A stretch of 64,000 nt of DNA from Nostoc sp. C052. GTDB taxonomy: Bacteria; Cyanobacteriota; Cyanobacteriia; Cyanobacteriales; Nostocaceae. Shown piece after piece: positions 9,101 to 17,726 of this stretch. Below the pieces are notes generated by a model that did no database searches, was not told the origin of the DNA, and saw only the letters and a program-made list of their open reading frames with translations. Made by a program: the position numbers and the translations under genes. Within the stretch, counting starts at the first letter, position 1; every line of letters begins with the position of its first letter. The stretch is taken from NCBI RefSeq assembly GCF_013393905.1, contig NZ_CP040274.1, positions 62,001 to 126,000 on the forward strand, read 5' to 3'.

Positions 9101-9499
9101 ATGAAAATTACAGAAGATAAAAAAATGACGGTTTCAACAATTTCACTTGGGCGGAAATTCTTTGACAAACATATCGAGACTATTTCTGCCGGAAAAATCG
9201 ATGAAATGGTGGATAGGGATTATGCAGAAGATGCTGTATTAATAACCTTTTTTAATGGGTTTGAAAATACACCGGCACCCATCACAGTTAATGGTCGTGA
9301 AAATATCAAAACATTCTTTCACGATTACCTGAGAACAATCGAATATATTGATATCAAATCTCTGGACTTCACTGAAGCGGAAGACGCTATATTTTTTCAA
9401 GCGAAATTCAACTGTAAACTTGGTCAAGTCTCAGTTGGAGATGCTTGGACTCTTCGTAATGGACAAATTGCTTATCACTTTGGTTTTTGGGTTTCCTAG
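9101..9499 (+). CDS. SnoaL-like protein
   Basis: This 132-residue NTF2/SnoaL-type protein shows the usual pattern of a helix pair, YAEDAVLITFF, and strands ending in DAWTLRNGQIAYHFGF. The start may be the ATG at 9101 or the internal ATG at 9125 (MTVSTISLG), which is closer in length to relatives. It is the second of three SnoaL-type genes in a row. It shares little sequence with the first, but its ending (LRNGQIAYHF) resembles that of the third gene (LQDGKIAIHF), so genes two and three are closer to each other. Confidence 0.7.
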   Translation: MKITEDKKMTVSTISLGRKFFDKHIETISAGKIDEMVDRDYAEDAVLITFFNGFENTPAPITVNGRENIKTFFHDYLRTIEYIDIKSLDFTEAEDAIFFQAKFNCKLGQVSVGDAWTLRNGQIAYHFGFWVS

Positions 9500-9590
9500 A
9501 ATAGCACTAATTTTAGGAGATGTTTACGGCAGTAAACTACGCGCTTGTTTGTAGTTTGCAAATAGTAGTCTACCACAGTAACTTTACCTG

Positions 9591-9624
9591 GTATGTAGTA
9601 AACACTAAAGTGTTTACTACATAC
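9591..9624. repeat. Perfect 16-bp inverted repeat between SnoaL genes
   Basis: GTATGTAGTAAACACT and its exact reverse complement are separated by only 2 nt. The hairpin sits 92 nt after one SnoaL gene and 82 nt before the next, so it could end or stabilise the upstream transcript or be an operator. Confidence 0.7.
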
Positions 9625-9705
9625 TTAACTTAAGTGCAACTCGGTTTTATTTCCATCCTCACCATAATTTGTTTCAGTCGGAATACCCTACAATAGAGGA
9701 TTACT

Positions 9706-10527
9706 ATGAGTACACCCATAGAACAATTGCTTGTATCTCCCATCAGCAAGCTCTACAAAGAGCATATCGGTTTCATTAAAGCGAAGAATGTTGATGGTTT
9801 ACTCAATCAGTATGCTGATGATGCTCTGCTGATTAGCACCTTAACTGAAGACCGCCAGCCGCTCTACGTGCAAGGTCGTCAAGCACTCAAAGAGTTCTTT
9901 GAAGGTCGCATTTTCGGTTTAGAAGATTTTGAAATCAGGCTCAACCAGTGGGCTGAAACTGAAAACACGCTGATGATGGTAGAAGAGTTAAAAACCGCAA
10001 GTCAAACTGGTGAAGTCGGTAGTGTAGAGTTTTACGATAACTGGTTTTTGCAAGATGGAAAAATCGCTATCCACTTTGCCGGTGTAATTCAGTATCCTGA
10101 TAAAACTTATGTAAATGCAGGAACAGTTAAATCAGAACCACCTGACTCTCCATTGGGTAAGTTTTATAAAGAGCATATCGGCTTCATTAAAGCGAAGAAT
10201 GTTGATGGTTTACTCAACCAATATGCTGATGATGTGCTGCTAATTAGCACCTTAACTGAAAACCGTAAACCTCTTTATGTACGTGGTCGTCAAGCGCTCA
10301 AACAATTCTTTGAAAGTCGGATTTTCAGTCTAGAAGATTTGGAAGTCAAGCTTGACCAGTGGGCTGAAACAGAAAATACTCTGATGATAGTTGAAAGCCT
10401 GAAAACCAGAAGCGTCAATGGCGATGTTGGCGAAGTCAGTTTCTATGATAACTGGGTGTTGCGCGATCGCAAAATTGCTGTTCACTTTGCTGGTGTAGTT
10501 CAGTACCCCGATGGAACATACGCATAA
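9706..10527 (+). CDS. Protein with two tandem SnoaL-like domains
   Basis: This 273-residue protein is made of two near-identical SnoaL/NTF2 domains. The KEHIGFIKAKNVDGLLNQYA segment occurs in both halves, with an offset of 411 nt (137 codons; 9748 against 10159), and the DNA is also very similar, so this is a recent in-frame internal duplication. Each half ends in an AVHFAGV or AIHFAGV strand. NTF2-fold proteins usually dimerise, so the fusion may be a covalent dimer. An AGAGGA site lies 6-11 nt before the ATG. A VOC protein follows. Confidence 0.85.
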   Translation: MSTPIEQLLVSPISKLYKEHIGFIKAKNVDGLLNQYADDALLISTLTEDRQPLYVQGRQALKEFFEGRIFGLEDFEIRLNQWAETENTLMMVEELKTASQTGEVGSVEFYDNWFLQDGKIAIHFAGVIQYPDKTYVNAGTVKSEPPDSPLGKFYKEHIGFIKAKNVDGLLNQYADDVLLISTLTENRKPLYVRGRQALKQFFESRIFSLEDLEVKLDQWAETENTLMIVESLKTRSVNGDVGEVSFYDNWVLRDRKIAVHFAGVVQYPDGTYA

Positions 10528-10532
10528 CTACA

Positions 10533-10606
10533 GCGGAATTCAGGAGCGGAGCCAGAGACGCTGCGCGGCTTGGCGTCAGAATGGGCTACGCCCCGCTGCG
10601 CTAACA
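10533..10606. repeat. Small GC-rich palindromic repeat
   Basis: A GC-rich stretch with internal complementary pieces (GCGGAGCC, GACGCTGCGCGGC, GGGCTACGCCCCGCTGCGC) stands out from AT-rich flanks. It resembles the small dispersed palindromic repeats common in Nostoc intergenic DNA. It separates the double-SnoaL and VOC genes. Confidence 0.45.
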
Positions 10607-10700
10607 GGAGTAAAACAGGCTTTAAGACTGAGTTCGTGTACTTCACCAAGTTGAAATCTGCTATAAGTTCACTTTTTTTCTGTCAGTAAGGACTGAAGTA

Positions 10701-11138
10701 ATGACTTTGCTAAAAGTTTCTCAAATGGCAATCAGCTGCAAAGATCCAATTGCAACTGAAAAATTCTACACGAAATATTTCGGGTTTAAACGGGCAAGGG
10801 TTGCACCTGTTGGCAATAATGAGCAGATTGTTTTTCTGAAGTTGGGCGATATGTATCTTGAACTCTTTCAAGCCAAGGGAGAAACCCCTGTGCCTTTAGC
10901 CACCCAAGATGGTCCTACTTATCCAGCTTGGCGTCATTTTGGTTTTCAGGTTGATGATGTTGATGCTAAACTAGCTGAGATTGGCAATGATGCAAAAGTA
11001 ACCCTTGGTCCACTCAACTTTGATAGCTTTATCCCTGGGTGGCGGACGGTTTGGGTATCCGATCCCGATGGTAATATTGTTGAAATTAGCCAGGGATACG
11101 TCGATCAAGAGAATCCACCAGGATTGCAGGCAAATTGA
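10701..11138 (+). CDS. VOC-superfamily (glyoxalase / bleomycin-resistance-like) protein
   Basis: This 145-residue protein carries one vicinal-oxygen-chelate domain: VSQMAISCKDPIATEKFYTK at the start, a central YPAWRHFGFQVDDVD with a possible metal-ligand His, and VSDPDGNIVEISQGY with the usual metal-ligand Glu. Family members include glyoxalase I, dioxygenases and antibiotic-binding proteins. A single-domain form would work as a dimer. The company of two DJ-1 proteins makes dicarbonyl detoxification plausible, but this is inference. It has a TAAGGA ribosome site. Confidence 0.8.
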   Translation: MTLLKVSQMAISCKDPIATEKFYTKYFGFKRARVAPVGNNEQIVFLKLGDMYLELFQAKGETPVPLATQDGPTYPAWRHFGFQVDDVDAKLAEIGNDAKVTLGPLNFDSFIPGWRTVWVSDPDGNIVEISQGYVDQENPPGLQAN

Positions 11139-11155
11139 GGGTAATTTCAACTTAA

Positions 11156-11258
11156 CTATATACAGCATTCCGCAATCAGAGATGAACAAGTTCAGAATTA
11201 AAATTCTTGTGTACTCGTTAATCTTTGTTCAAAACCTAGATGGAATTGCTGTATATAG
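11156..11258. mobile_element. MITE-like element
   Basis: About 103 bp bounded by CTATATACAGCATTCC and GGAATTGCTGTATATAG, which are inverted repeats with one inserted base. It has no coding capacity. It sits between the VOC gene and the aquaporin-like gene and ends about 30 nt before the latter's start. Confidence 0.5.
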
Positions 11259-11287
11259 TCTAATTGGCGATCGGCAGAAAGAAACTC

Positions 11288-12097
11288 ATGAATACTTTCA
11301 CAAACTGGAAAACCCTTAACTGGTCTGAATATGGTGCAGAGTTGGTGGGAACTGCTTTCAATCTCTTGGTTGGATTCAGTATCATCACCTTCAATTTTGG
11401 CAAAGGCTTACCTATGGAGCATCTCATTCCGGCAGTAAGTCCTCGTTTATTAATTAATGGTCTTATTTTTGCTGGAAGTGGTGCATTATTTAGTATTTCC
11501 CCTTTAGGAAAATTGAGTGGTTCGCACCTCAACCCCGGCTTATCATTAGCATTTTGGTTACAAGGCAAAATGCATAAAAAAGACTTAATTGGATATATTT
11601 TTGGTCAATTTATTGGTGCAATTATTGGCACGTCTTTAGCATTAGCTTTGTGGGGAAATTACCTGGTTAGCGTCAATTATTGCATCACTTCACCTGGAAT
11701 AGGTTATCCTTTGTGGTATGTGTTTTTAGCTGAAGTTTTCATGACATTTTTGTTAGTATTGTCTATCTTCATCTTCTTAAGTCATCATCATTTATTACGC
11801 TGGACACCTGTAATGGTATGGCTGCTAGTAGCAACTATGGTCTGGTTAGGAGCGCCGATTTCTGGCACTAGTTTGAATGCAGCACGCAGTTTTGGGCCGG
11901 CTTTATTAGCATGGTCTTGGCAAAACCAGTGGCTTTATTGTATTGCATCGCCATTAGGAGCAATAGTTGCCGTGAAAGTTTTTCAACTGATATCTATGGG
12001 TGAAAGCGAAGTTTTAACAGGGAAACTTTTTCATGTTCCTAACTATCGTTGCATTTTTAAGAATGTAAAAGTACCATACCTGGCAAAGCATCAGTAG
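11288..12097 (+). CDS. Aquaporin-like MIP-family channel
   Basis: This inner-membrane channel has about six hydrophobic helices and two half-helix loops. The two NPA boxes of the MIP family are both altered: the first is NPG (GSHLNPGLSLA) and the second is NAA followed by Arg (SLNAARSFGP). The conserved pore Arg after the second box is kept, so a water or small neutral-solute channel is still plausible. I chose the ATG at 11288. An in-frame TTG at 11264 would add eight residues (MAIGRKKL). No ribosome site is strong for either. The gene lies alone after a MITE, on the same strand as its neighbours. Confidence 0.8.
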   Translation: MNTFTNWKTLNWSEYGAELVGTAFNLLVGFSIITFNFGKGLPMEHLIPAVSPRLLINGLIFAGSGALFSISPLGKLSGSHLNPGLSLAFWLQGKMHKKDLIGYIFGQFIGAIIGTSLALALWGNYLVSVNYCITSPGIGYPLWYVFLAEVFMTFLLVLSIFIFLSHHHLLRWTPVMVWLLVATMVWLGAPISGTSLNAARSFGPALLAWSWQNQWLYCIASPLGAIVAVKVFQLISMGESEVLTGKLFHVPNYRCIFKNVKVPYLAKHQ

Positions 12098-12531
12098 ATT
12101 TAAGCTAGAAACAACAAAGTTGCTGCCAAGGTATAACTAGCAAAAAATCAGGCATATATCCCTCTTTTATTACTTTTGACAGAGAAAAATCTATAAGCTC
12201 GATCGCTTTCAACTTTCACAACACATAAGTTAAAATGATGAGATTCTGCGGAGTAGATAACATAAGCGATCGCCAAATTTTTGACTACATCTGAACCTTA
12301 CCAAAGGTAGAGTATTTTTCTCTCCTCAGATGGATAAAAGAGGGATAAATAAGAATTCAGCACTTGGAAATCAAAATTTGTCAAGAGTCTAGTATGAACG
12401 GTATATTCATTCATCAAATACGATCCTGATTCTTAAACTATTCTGACTTCTGAATTCTTGCAAAGATTGTTTTAGTTGAAAGTCATTTATAAGACCTGAA
12501 AACATCAAAATATTCTAGAAGGGAAAAGGCA
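12098..12531. other. Intergenic region before SDR gene
   Basis: 434 nt, AT-rich, with one HIP1 octamer near 12268. I see no gene, no copy of the shared box and no strong hairpin. Confidence 0.5.
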
Positions 12532-13305
12532 ATGAAGAAACTAGAAGGTAAGGTAGCTTTAGTAACTGGTAGTAGCGGAGGAATTGGTCAAGCTATTGCC
12601 GTGCATTTGGCTGAACAAGGTGCAGATGTAGTGATTGACTACCGTTCTCATCCTGAAGGGGCTGAAGAAACTCTGTCGAAAGTAGAAGCTACTGGTAGCA
12701 AAGGTTTAACTGTTAAAGCTGATTTAAGTGTAGTTAGCGATATTCGTCAACTTATAGACCAGGGTATTCAACACTTTGGTAAGTTAGATATTCTTATCAA
12801 CAACGCTGGCATCGACGGTCGAAATGCTGACTTCTGGAATATTTCCGAAGCTGACTATGACGCAGTGATCGATGTCAACCTCAAAGGCACATTTTTCGCT
12901 ACTCAAGCGATCGTGCAGCACTTCATTGAAACCAAGCGAACTGGCAAAATCATAAATATTAGCTCCACCCATGAGGAAATAGCATTTCCCCACTTCACTG
13001 CCTACTGTGCCAGCAAGGGCGGTGTGAAGATGATGATGCGTAACCTAGCAGTTGAGCTTGGGTCTTTGGGAATTACAATTAACAATGTGGCTCCTGGAGC
13101 AATTGAGACACCAATCAATAGTAAGCTGTTAAATGACCCCGAAAAATTAGCAGCGTTGTTGAAAAATATTCCCCTGGGTCGTTTAGGCAAGCCAGAGGAT
13201 ATCGCGCCGATAGTTGCCTTCTTAGCCTCAGCTGATGCTGACTACATCACAGGCGCAACCTTCTACGTAGATGGGGGATTGAGCCGTAACTATCATGAGC
13301 AGTAG
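12532..13305 (+). CDS. SDR-family oxidoreductase (glucose 1-dehydrogenase-like)
   Basis: This 257-residue classical short-chain dehydrogenase has the cofactor motif TGSSGGIGQ near residue 12, the NNAG motif, active-site Ser in INISSTHE, and YCASK as the catalytic Tyr-Lys pair. The ending ITGATFYVDGG is typical of the glucose-1-dehydrogenase-like subgroup. The actual substrate is unknown. It has a clear AAGGG ribosome site. It lies just upstream of a broken glycogen-debranching gene and a glucosidase, so a role in sugar oxidation during stress is possible but not shown. Confidence 0.85.
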   Translation: MKKLEGKVALVTGSSGGIGQAIAVHLAEQGADVVIDYRSHPEGAEETLSKVEATGSKGLTVKADLSVVSDIRQLIDQGIQHFGKLDILINNAGIDGRNADFWNISEADYDAVIDVNLKGTFFATQAIVQHFIETKRTGKIINISSTHEEIAFPHFTAYCASKGGVKMMMRNLAVELGSLGITINNVAPGAIETPINSKLLNDPEKLAALLKNIPLGRLGKPEDIAPIVAFLASADADYITGATFYVDGGLSRNYHEQ

Positions 13306-13393
13306 GTAGTTTCTCTTGGCTCTACTGTTCTAGGATTTTTGCGAGCTAGAGTACAGAACGTAATATCACTTATGAGTATCAACTTTGGACGCG

Positions 13394-13874
13394 AAATTTG
13401 TGGTGTTCTCGATTTGGCCGTTGCGACCAAACCAGATATTCACTGTGTCCTTACCAAAAAGCCCCCTGACTCCAGTTCAACAACGGGGTGTGGTGGAATC
13501 TTGTGGGCGATCGGTTTCTGACTTCCCACGGTCTACGCAGTCTTGACCCCAACAATCCAAAATATCAAGGTCACTATGGTGGAGATGGACTTCAGCGAGA
13601 TAGTGTTTATCACCAGGGAACAGTTTGGGGCTGGCTAATTGGGCCATTTGTTTTAGTCCACCTACGTGTTTTTAACGATCCAGCCCAAGCTCGGAGTTTA
13701 CTTCAGCCAATGGCTAATCATCTATGCACTCACGGCGTCGGTAGTCTCAGTGAGATTTTTGATGGCGATGAGCCACTCAGCCCACGAGGTTGTATTGCTC
13801 AAGCCTGGACGGTGACAGAAGTGCTTCGCGCCTGGATAGCAACAGAACCGACCACAGAGAATTCTGAGTTTTAA
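13394..13874 (+). pseudogene. Broken glycogen-debranching enzyme (amylo-alpha-1,6-glucosidase), C-terminal remnant
   Basis: Only the last ~155 codons of a GH133-type debranching enzyme remain. Frame 2 from about 13394 reads LRPNQIFTVSLPKSPLTPVQ, a family hallmark, and then leaves the frame near 13500. The protein continues in another frame (13488-13874) with SHGLRSLDP, YHQGTVWGWLIGPFV and AWTVTEVLRAW. The start and the catalytic N-terminal part are missing. It lies between the SDR and an intact GH63-type glucosidase, so a gene was lost from what looks like a sugar-metabolism run. Confidence 0.8.
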
Positions 13875-13949
13875 GTTTTGCATTAATCCAAAATCAGCAT
13901 ACAAGCCTTGTACCGTTAGATTCTTAATCCAAAATCCCATAAAATCGCC

Positions 13950-16610
13950 ATGACTCAAGAAGAAGCAAGATTAGCAGCAGACCGCGATCGCACAGCCTAT
14001 TGGAAACGATGGGGTTCCTACCTGAGCGAAAGACAGTGGGGAACGGTGCGGGAAGACTATAGCCCTGATGGTACCGCCTGGGAATTCTTTCCCCACGATC
14101 ATGCTCGCTCCCGCGCCTATCGCTGGGGAGAAGATGGGATTGCAGGAATTTCTGATAATCATCAGCGACTATGTTTTGCGATCGCTCTTTGGAATGGTGA
14201 AGATGCAATTCTCAAAGAGAGGCTTTTTGGTCTCACAGGGAACGAGGGGAATCACGGAGAAGATGTTAAAGAATACTACTTCTACCTGGATAACACCCCT
14301 ACTCACTCCTATATGAAATATCTTTATAAATATCCCCAAGCTGCTTTTCCATACGGTCAGCTGGTAGAAGAAAATCGCCACAGAGGTCGCCAAAGTCCAG
14401 AGTTTGAATTAATCGATACAGGTATATTTGCTCAAGACCGCTACTTTGATGTATTCGTTGAGTATGCTAAAGCTTCACCCGAAGACATTTTGATTCAAAT
14501 CAGCGCGATAAATCGAGGTTCAGAAGCAAAAACGCTGCATTTGCTACCAACGCTCTGGTTCCGCAACACCTGGTCTTGGACTGATAATCAACAAGAGAAG
14601 CCCTGGTTAAAAATTAGCCAATCGAACTCTGATCTCAGCACCATCGAAGCTTATGACCCTTCTTTAGAAACCCGGTGGCTCTATTGTAATGAAACTCCAG
14701 AGCTACTATTTACAGAAAATGAGACTAATAATCAAAGATTGTTTGCAGTCAACAATGCTTCGCCATACGTAAAAGATGGCATCAATAATTATGTCGTGAA
14801 TGGGGAAAAAACTGCTGTCAATCCCAACCGCATCGGCACTAAATTTGCAGCTCGTTACGAATTAGAAATTGGTGCAGGTGAAACCAAGATAGTACGGTTG
14901 CGGTTAAGTGATATGCAAAATTTAACTGCACCATTTGGAACTGAGTTTGAGACAATTTGGCAACAGCGCCAGCATGAGGCGGATGAATTTTATCAGCGGA
15001 TTTCTCCATTACCGATGTTAGAGGACAGACGTAATGTGCAGCGGCAAGCATTTGCAGGCATGTTATGGAGTAAACAATTTTACTACTATGTCGCCGACCA
15101 ATGGCTAAAAGGCGATCCAGCAACCCCGAAGCCACCAGCATCACGGCTCAATGGCAGAAATCATGAATGGTTTCATTTATTTAACGACGATATACTTTCC
15201 ATGCCCGATAAATGGGAATACCCTTGGTTTGCGGCTTGGGATTTAGCTTTTCATGTAATTCCGCTCTCGATGATTGACCCCGACTTTGCCAAGCTGCAAC
15301 TCAGTCGCTTGACACGGGAGTGGTATATGCATCCTAACGGTCAGCTACCAGCTTATGAATGGGCTTTTGGTGATGTCAATCCACCCGTTCATGCTTGGGC
15401 AGCATGGCAAGTTTATCAGATTGAGCAAAAAATCTATGGTCGTGCAGATAAAAAATTTCTGGAAAGTGTCTTCCAGAAATTACTGGTGAACTTTACTTGG
15501 TGGGTTAACCGGAAAGATTTAGAGGGCAAAAATATCTTTCAGGGTGGCTTTCTGGGTATGGATAATATTGGTGTCTTCGATCGCAGCGTTCAACTACCAA
15601 CTGGTGGATATCTGCAACAAGCAGATGGTACAAGTTGGATGGCGATGTATTCTTTGAATATGCTGACCATCGCCCTAGAGTTAGCAAAGGAAAATTCCAC
15701 CTATGAGGACATCGCCAGCAAGTTTTTCGAGCATTTCCTCTACATTGCAGATGCCATGAACGGCGTTGGCGATACCGAGATAGCGTTATGGGATGAAACT
15801 GATGGTTTTTACTACGATGCTCTACATTTACCTGATAGTCATCAATTTCCTATGAAAGTGCGATCGCTAGTGGGGTTAATTCCCTTATGCGCCGTGAGTA
15901 TTTTAGAACCAGAAACCTTAGAACGGCTTCCAGGTTTTAGAGAACGGACGCAATGGTTTCTGAAAAATCGCCCCGATCTGACACGAAATATCGCTTGTAT
16001 GCAGAAACAGGGGGTTGGTGAACGTCACCTGTTGGCGATCGCCTATCCAGATAAACTCCGTCGCATCCTAGAAAAAATGTTAGACGCAACAGAATTTTTC
16101 GGACCTTATGGAATTCGCTCTGTTTCTAAAGTCCATGCCGACCATCCTTACGTTTTGACCGTAGATGGTCGGCAGTATCGAGTAGATTACGAACCTGCTG
16201 AATCTAGCACAGGGATGTTTGGCGGTAATTCCAACTGGCGCGGGCCAATTTGGTTCCCGATTAATTATCTACTGCTAGAATCGCTACAAAAGTTCTATCG
16301 CTACTTTGGTGACGATTTCAAAGTTGAGTGTCCCACCGGTTCTGGACAAATGATGACACTCAAGGAAGTATCAATTGAATTAGCTCAAAGGCTGATCCAA
16401 ATTTTTCTGACTGATGCTTCCGGTAAACGACCTTTTTATGGTGGAACAGAAAAATTTCAAACTGACCCCAATTGGCGCGACCTGATTCTGTTCAATGAAT
16501 ACTTTCATGGAGATAATGGCGCAGGTATTGGTGCTAGTCATCAAACTGGTTGGACAGGTTTAATCGCCAAATTAATTCAGCAATGTGCAGAACAGATTTT
16601 GTCAGATTAA
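13950..16610 (+). CDS. GH63-type glucosidase (MGH1-like glycoside hydrolase)
   Basis: This 886-residue cytoplasmic protein matches the large GH63-like family found in cyanobacteria: an N-terminal beta-rich region (residues ~1-330; WGSYLSERQWGTVREDYS), then an (alpha/alpha)6 barrel with NGRNHEWFHLFNDDILSMPD, WEYPWFAAWDLAFH, NPPVHAWAAW and the late GGNSNWRGPIWFPINYLLLE segment. GH63 enzymes hydrolyse alpha-glucosidic or related bonds (glucosidase I, mannosylglycerate hydrolase). The substrate here is not determined. The start at 13950 lacks a good ribosome site but matches the family start. It stands 75 nt after the debranching-enzyme remnant. Confidence 0.8.
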   Translation: MTQEEARLAADRDRTAYWKRWGSYLSERQWGTVREDYSPDGTAWEFFPHDHARSRAYRWGEDGIAGISDNHQRLCFAIALWNGEDAILKERLFGLTGNEGNHGEDVKEYYFYLDNTPTHSYMKYLYKYPQAAFPYGQLVEENRHRGRQSPEFELIDTGIFAQDRYFDVFVEYAKASPEDILIQISAINRGSEAKTLHLLPTLWFRNTWSWTDNQQEKPWLKISQSNSDLSTIEAYDPSLETRWLYCNETPELLFTENETNNQRLFAVNNASPYVKDGINNYVVNGEKTAVNPNRIGTKFAARYELEIGAGETKIVRLRLSDMQNLTAPFGTEFETIWQQRQHEADEFYQRISPLPMLEDRRNVQRQAFAGMLWSKQFYYYVADQWLKGDPATPKPPASRLNGRNHEWFHLFNDDILSMPDKWEYPWFAAWDLAFHVIPLSMIDPDFAKLQLSRLTREWYMHPNGQLPAYEWAFGDVNPPVHAWAAWQVYQIEQKIYGRADKKFLESVFQKLLVNFTWWVNRKDLEGKNIFQGGFLGMDNIGVFDRSVQLPTGGYLQQADGTSWMAMYSLNMLTIALELAKENSTYEDIASKFFEHFLYIADAMNGVGDTEIALWDETDGFYYDALHLPDSHQFPMKVRSLVGLIPLCAVSILEPETLERLPGFRERTQWFLKNRPDLTRNIACMQKQGVGERHLLAIAYPDKLRRILEKMLDATEFFGPYGIRSVSKVHADHPYVLTVDGRQYRVDYEPAESSTGMFGGNSNWRGPIWFPINYLLLESLQKFYRYFGDDFKVECPTGSGQMMTLKEVSIELAQRLIQIFLTDASGKRPFYGGTEKFQTDPNWRDLILFNEYFHGDNGAGIGASHQTGWTGLIAKLIQQCAEQILSD

Positions 16611-16653
16611 ATTTACCAAAGCAGATAAATTGTCATTATGAGTCTTCAATAAA

Positions 16654-16986
16654 GGGCACAGCAGTGCTCATTGGTGTCAACTTAACGTCAAAGTTATGTC
16701 CCACAAGGAACTGAAGTTCCTTGCTAATTAGGACTTACGCATACTCTACGATTCTTGGCGTTCTTGACGTTCTTGACGGTTCGATAAATTAAGCTTTTTG
16801 GGGATTTTTGCGTAAGTCCTACTAATAACAAAAGTAATCTAAAGATTACTAAATATCTCCAAAAATCTTTAGTCTACTTCAGTAGACTTTATCTATTAGC
16901 CTTGAACTGAAGTTCAAGGCGGGTGAGGAAGCAAACAGATAAGCCATTTTTAGCTTAAGTTGACACCAATGAGCAGTGCTGTGCCC
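16654..16986. mobile_element. MITE-like element I
   Basis: A 333-bp element with 31-bp terminal inverted repeats and one mismatch: GGGCACAGCAGTGCTCATTG (16654 on) against its complement ending at 16986. Inside are several small hairpins built on ACTGAAGT or similar centres (16703, 16870, 16900) and a nested 93-bp element. No coding frame. Confidence 0.65.
16729..16821. mobile_element. Small nested MITE
   Basis: A 93-bp unit bounded by TAGGACTTACGC and GCGTAAGTCCTA, exact reverse complements of each other, lying inside element I. The unit is non-coding and includes a TTCTTGACGT(T) direct repeat. Confidence 0.6.
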
Positions 16987-17084
16987 CTACGAAAGATGTG
17001 GTTTTTGAATTATCCATGTTTGGTATTTCCTGTGAATGGGTAATCCGATTTCACGAAAACCTTGATACAGATAGATTTCTCGTA

Positions 17085-17601
17085 GGGGCACGGCACTGCT
17101 CATTGGTGTAGCGACCTGCAATACTAATCGCCCCTTATAAAGGGGGGTAAAAGAAATCTAGTTCCCTCCCCTTTATAAGGCTACGGTGTACACACAAGTC
17201 GTGAAATTCCACCTGACAATTGGTTTCGTCCTCTAGCAATAGGATTGTGCGATCGCTCTGAAAGCCTGTCATTGCGTTCGCGCAGCGTCTCGTAGAGAGG
17301 AGGAACGACGAACGCAAGTGCGTGTCGTAGACAAGCAATCGCAAAAACTCACGGGATTATGTGATTACTTCTCTACGAGACGCTTCGCGAACGCTCCGTT
17401 ATCACTGCGCTCGTAATAACAATTTAAGGGGTCTATAACGCCTGAAACCCTTTCAGATAGTACTTGTGTGTACACCGTAGCCTTTATAAGTGGAGGGCTA
17501 GGGTGGGGTAACGCGTTGAGTGATGGTACGCGAGTAAATTCAAAATCACTTCTTGACAAGAGTTTCACGTTAAGTTGACACCAATGGGCACTGCCGTGCC
17601 C
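17085..17601. mobile_element. MITE-like element II (split by another MITE)
   Basis: The ends GGGGCACGGCACTGCTCATT (17085 on) and the inverted copy ending GCACTGCCGTGCCC at 17601 are relatives of the ends of element I. The interior includes the separate MITE at 17180-17481. Confidence 0.5.
17180..17481. mobile_element. 302-bp MITE with 9-bp target duplication
   Basis: Perfect 20-bp terminal inverted repeats, GCTACGGTGTACACACAAGT and its complement, are flanked on both sides by CTTTATAAG (17171-17179 and 17482-17490). This is a clean 9-bp target-site duplication, so the insertion is recent. The interior contains GC-rich palindromic repeats and no transposase. Confidence 0.8.
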
Positions 17602-17726
17602 TTACCAACTTGTGTATACTTGAAAATATTTCTGCTACTCTAGTTGTTTAACATAAGTGTTTTTACACTCATTGAGATGTTCCGAGAGCGGTTTGTTGAT
17701 CTGGGGTTTATTTATTATCAAAAGAA

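Noticed and set aside
9348..9554. Alternative frame inside the second SnoaL gene
   Set aside because: It is a shadow of the real SnoaL frame with no ribosome site.
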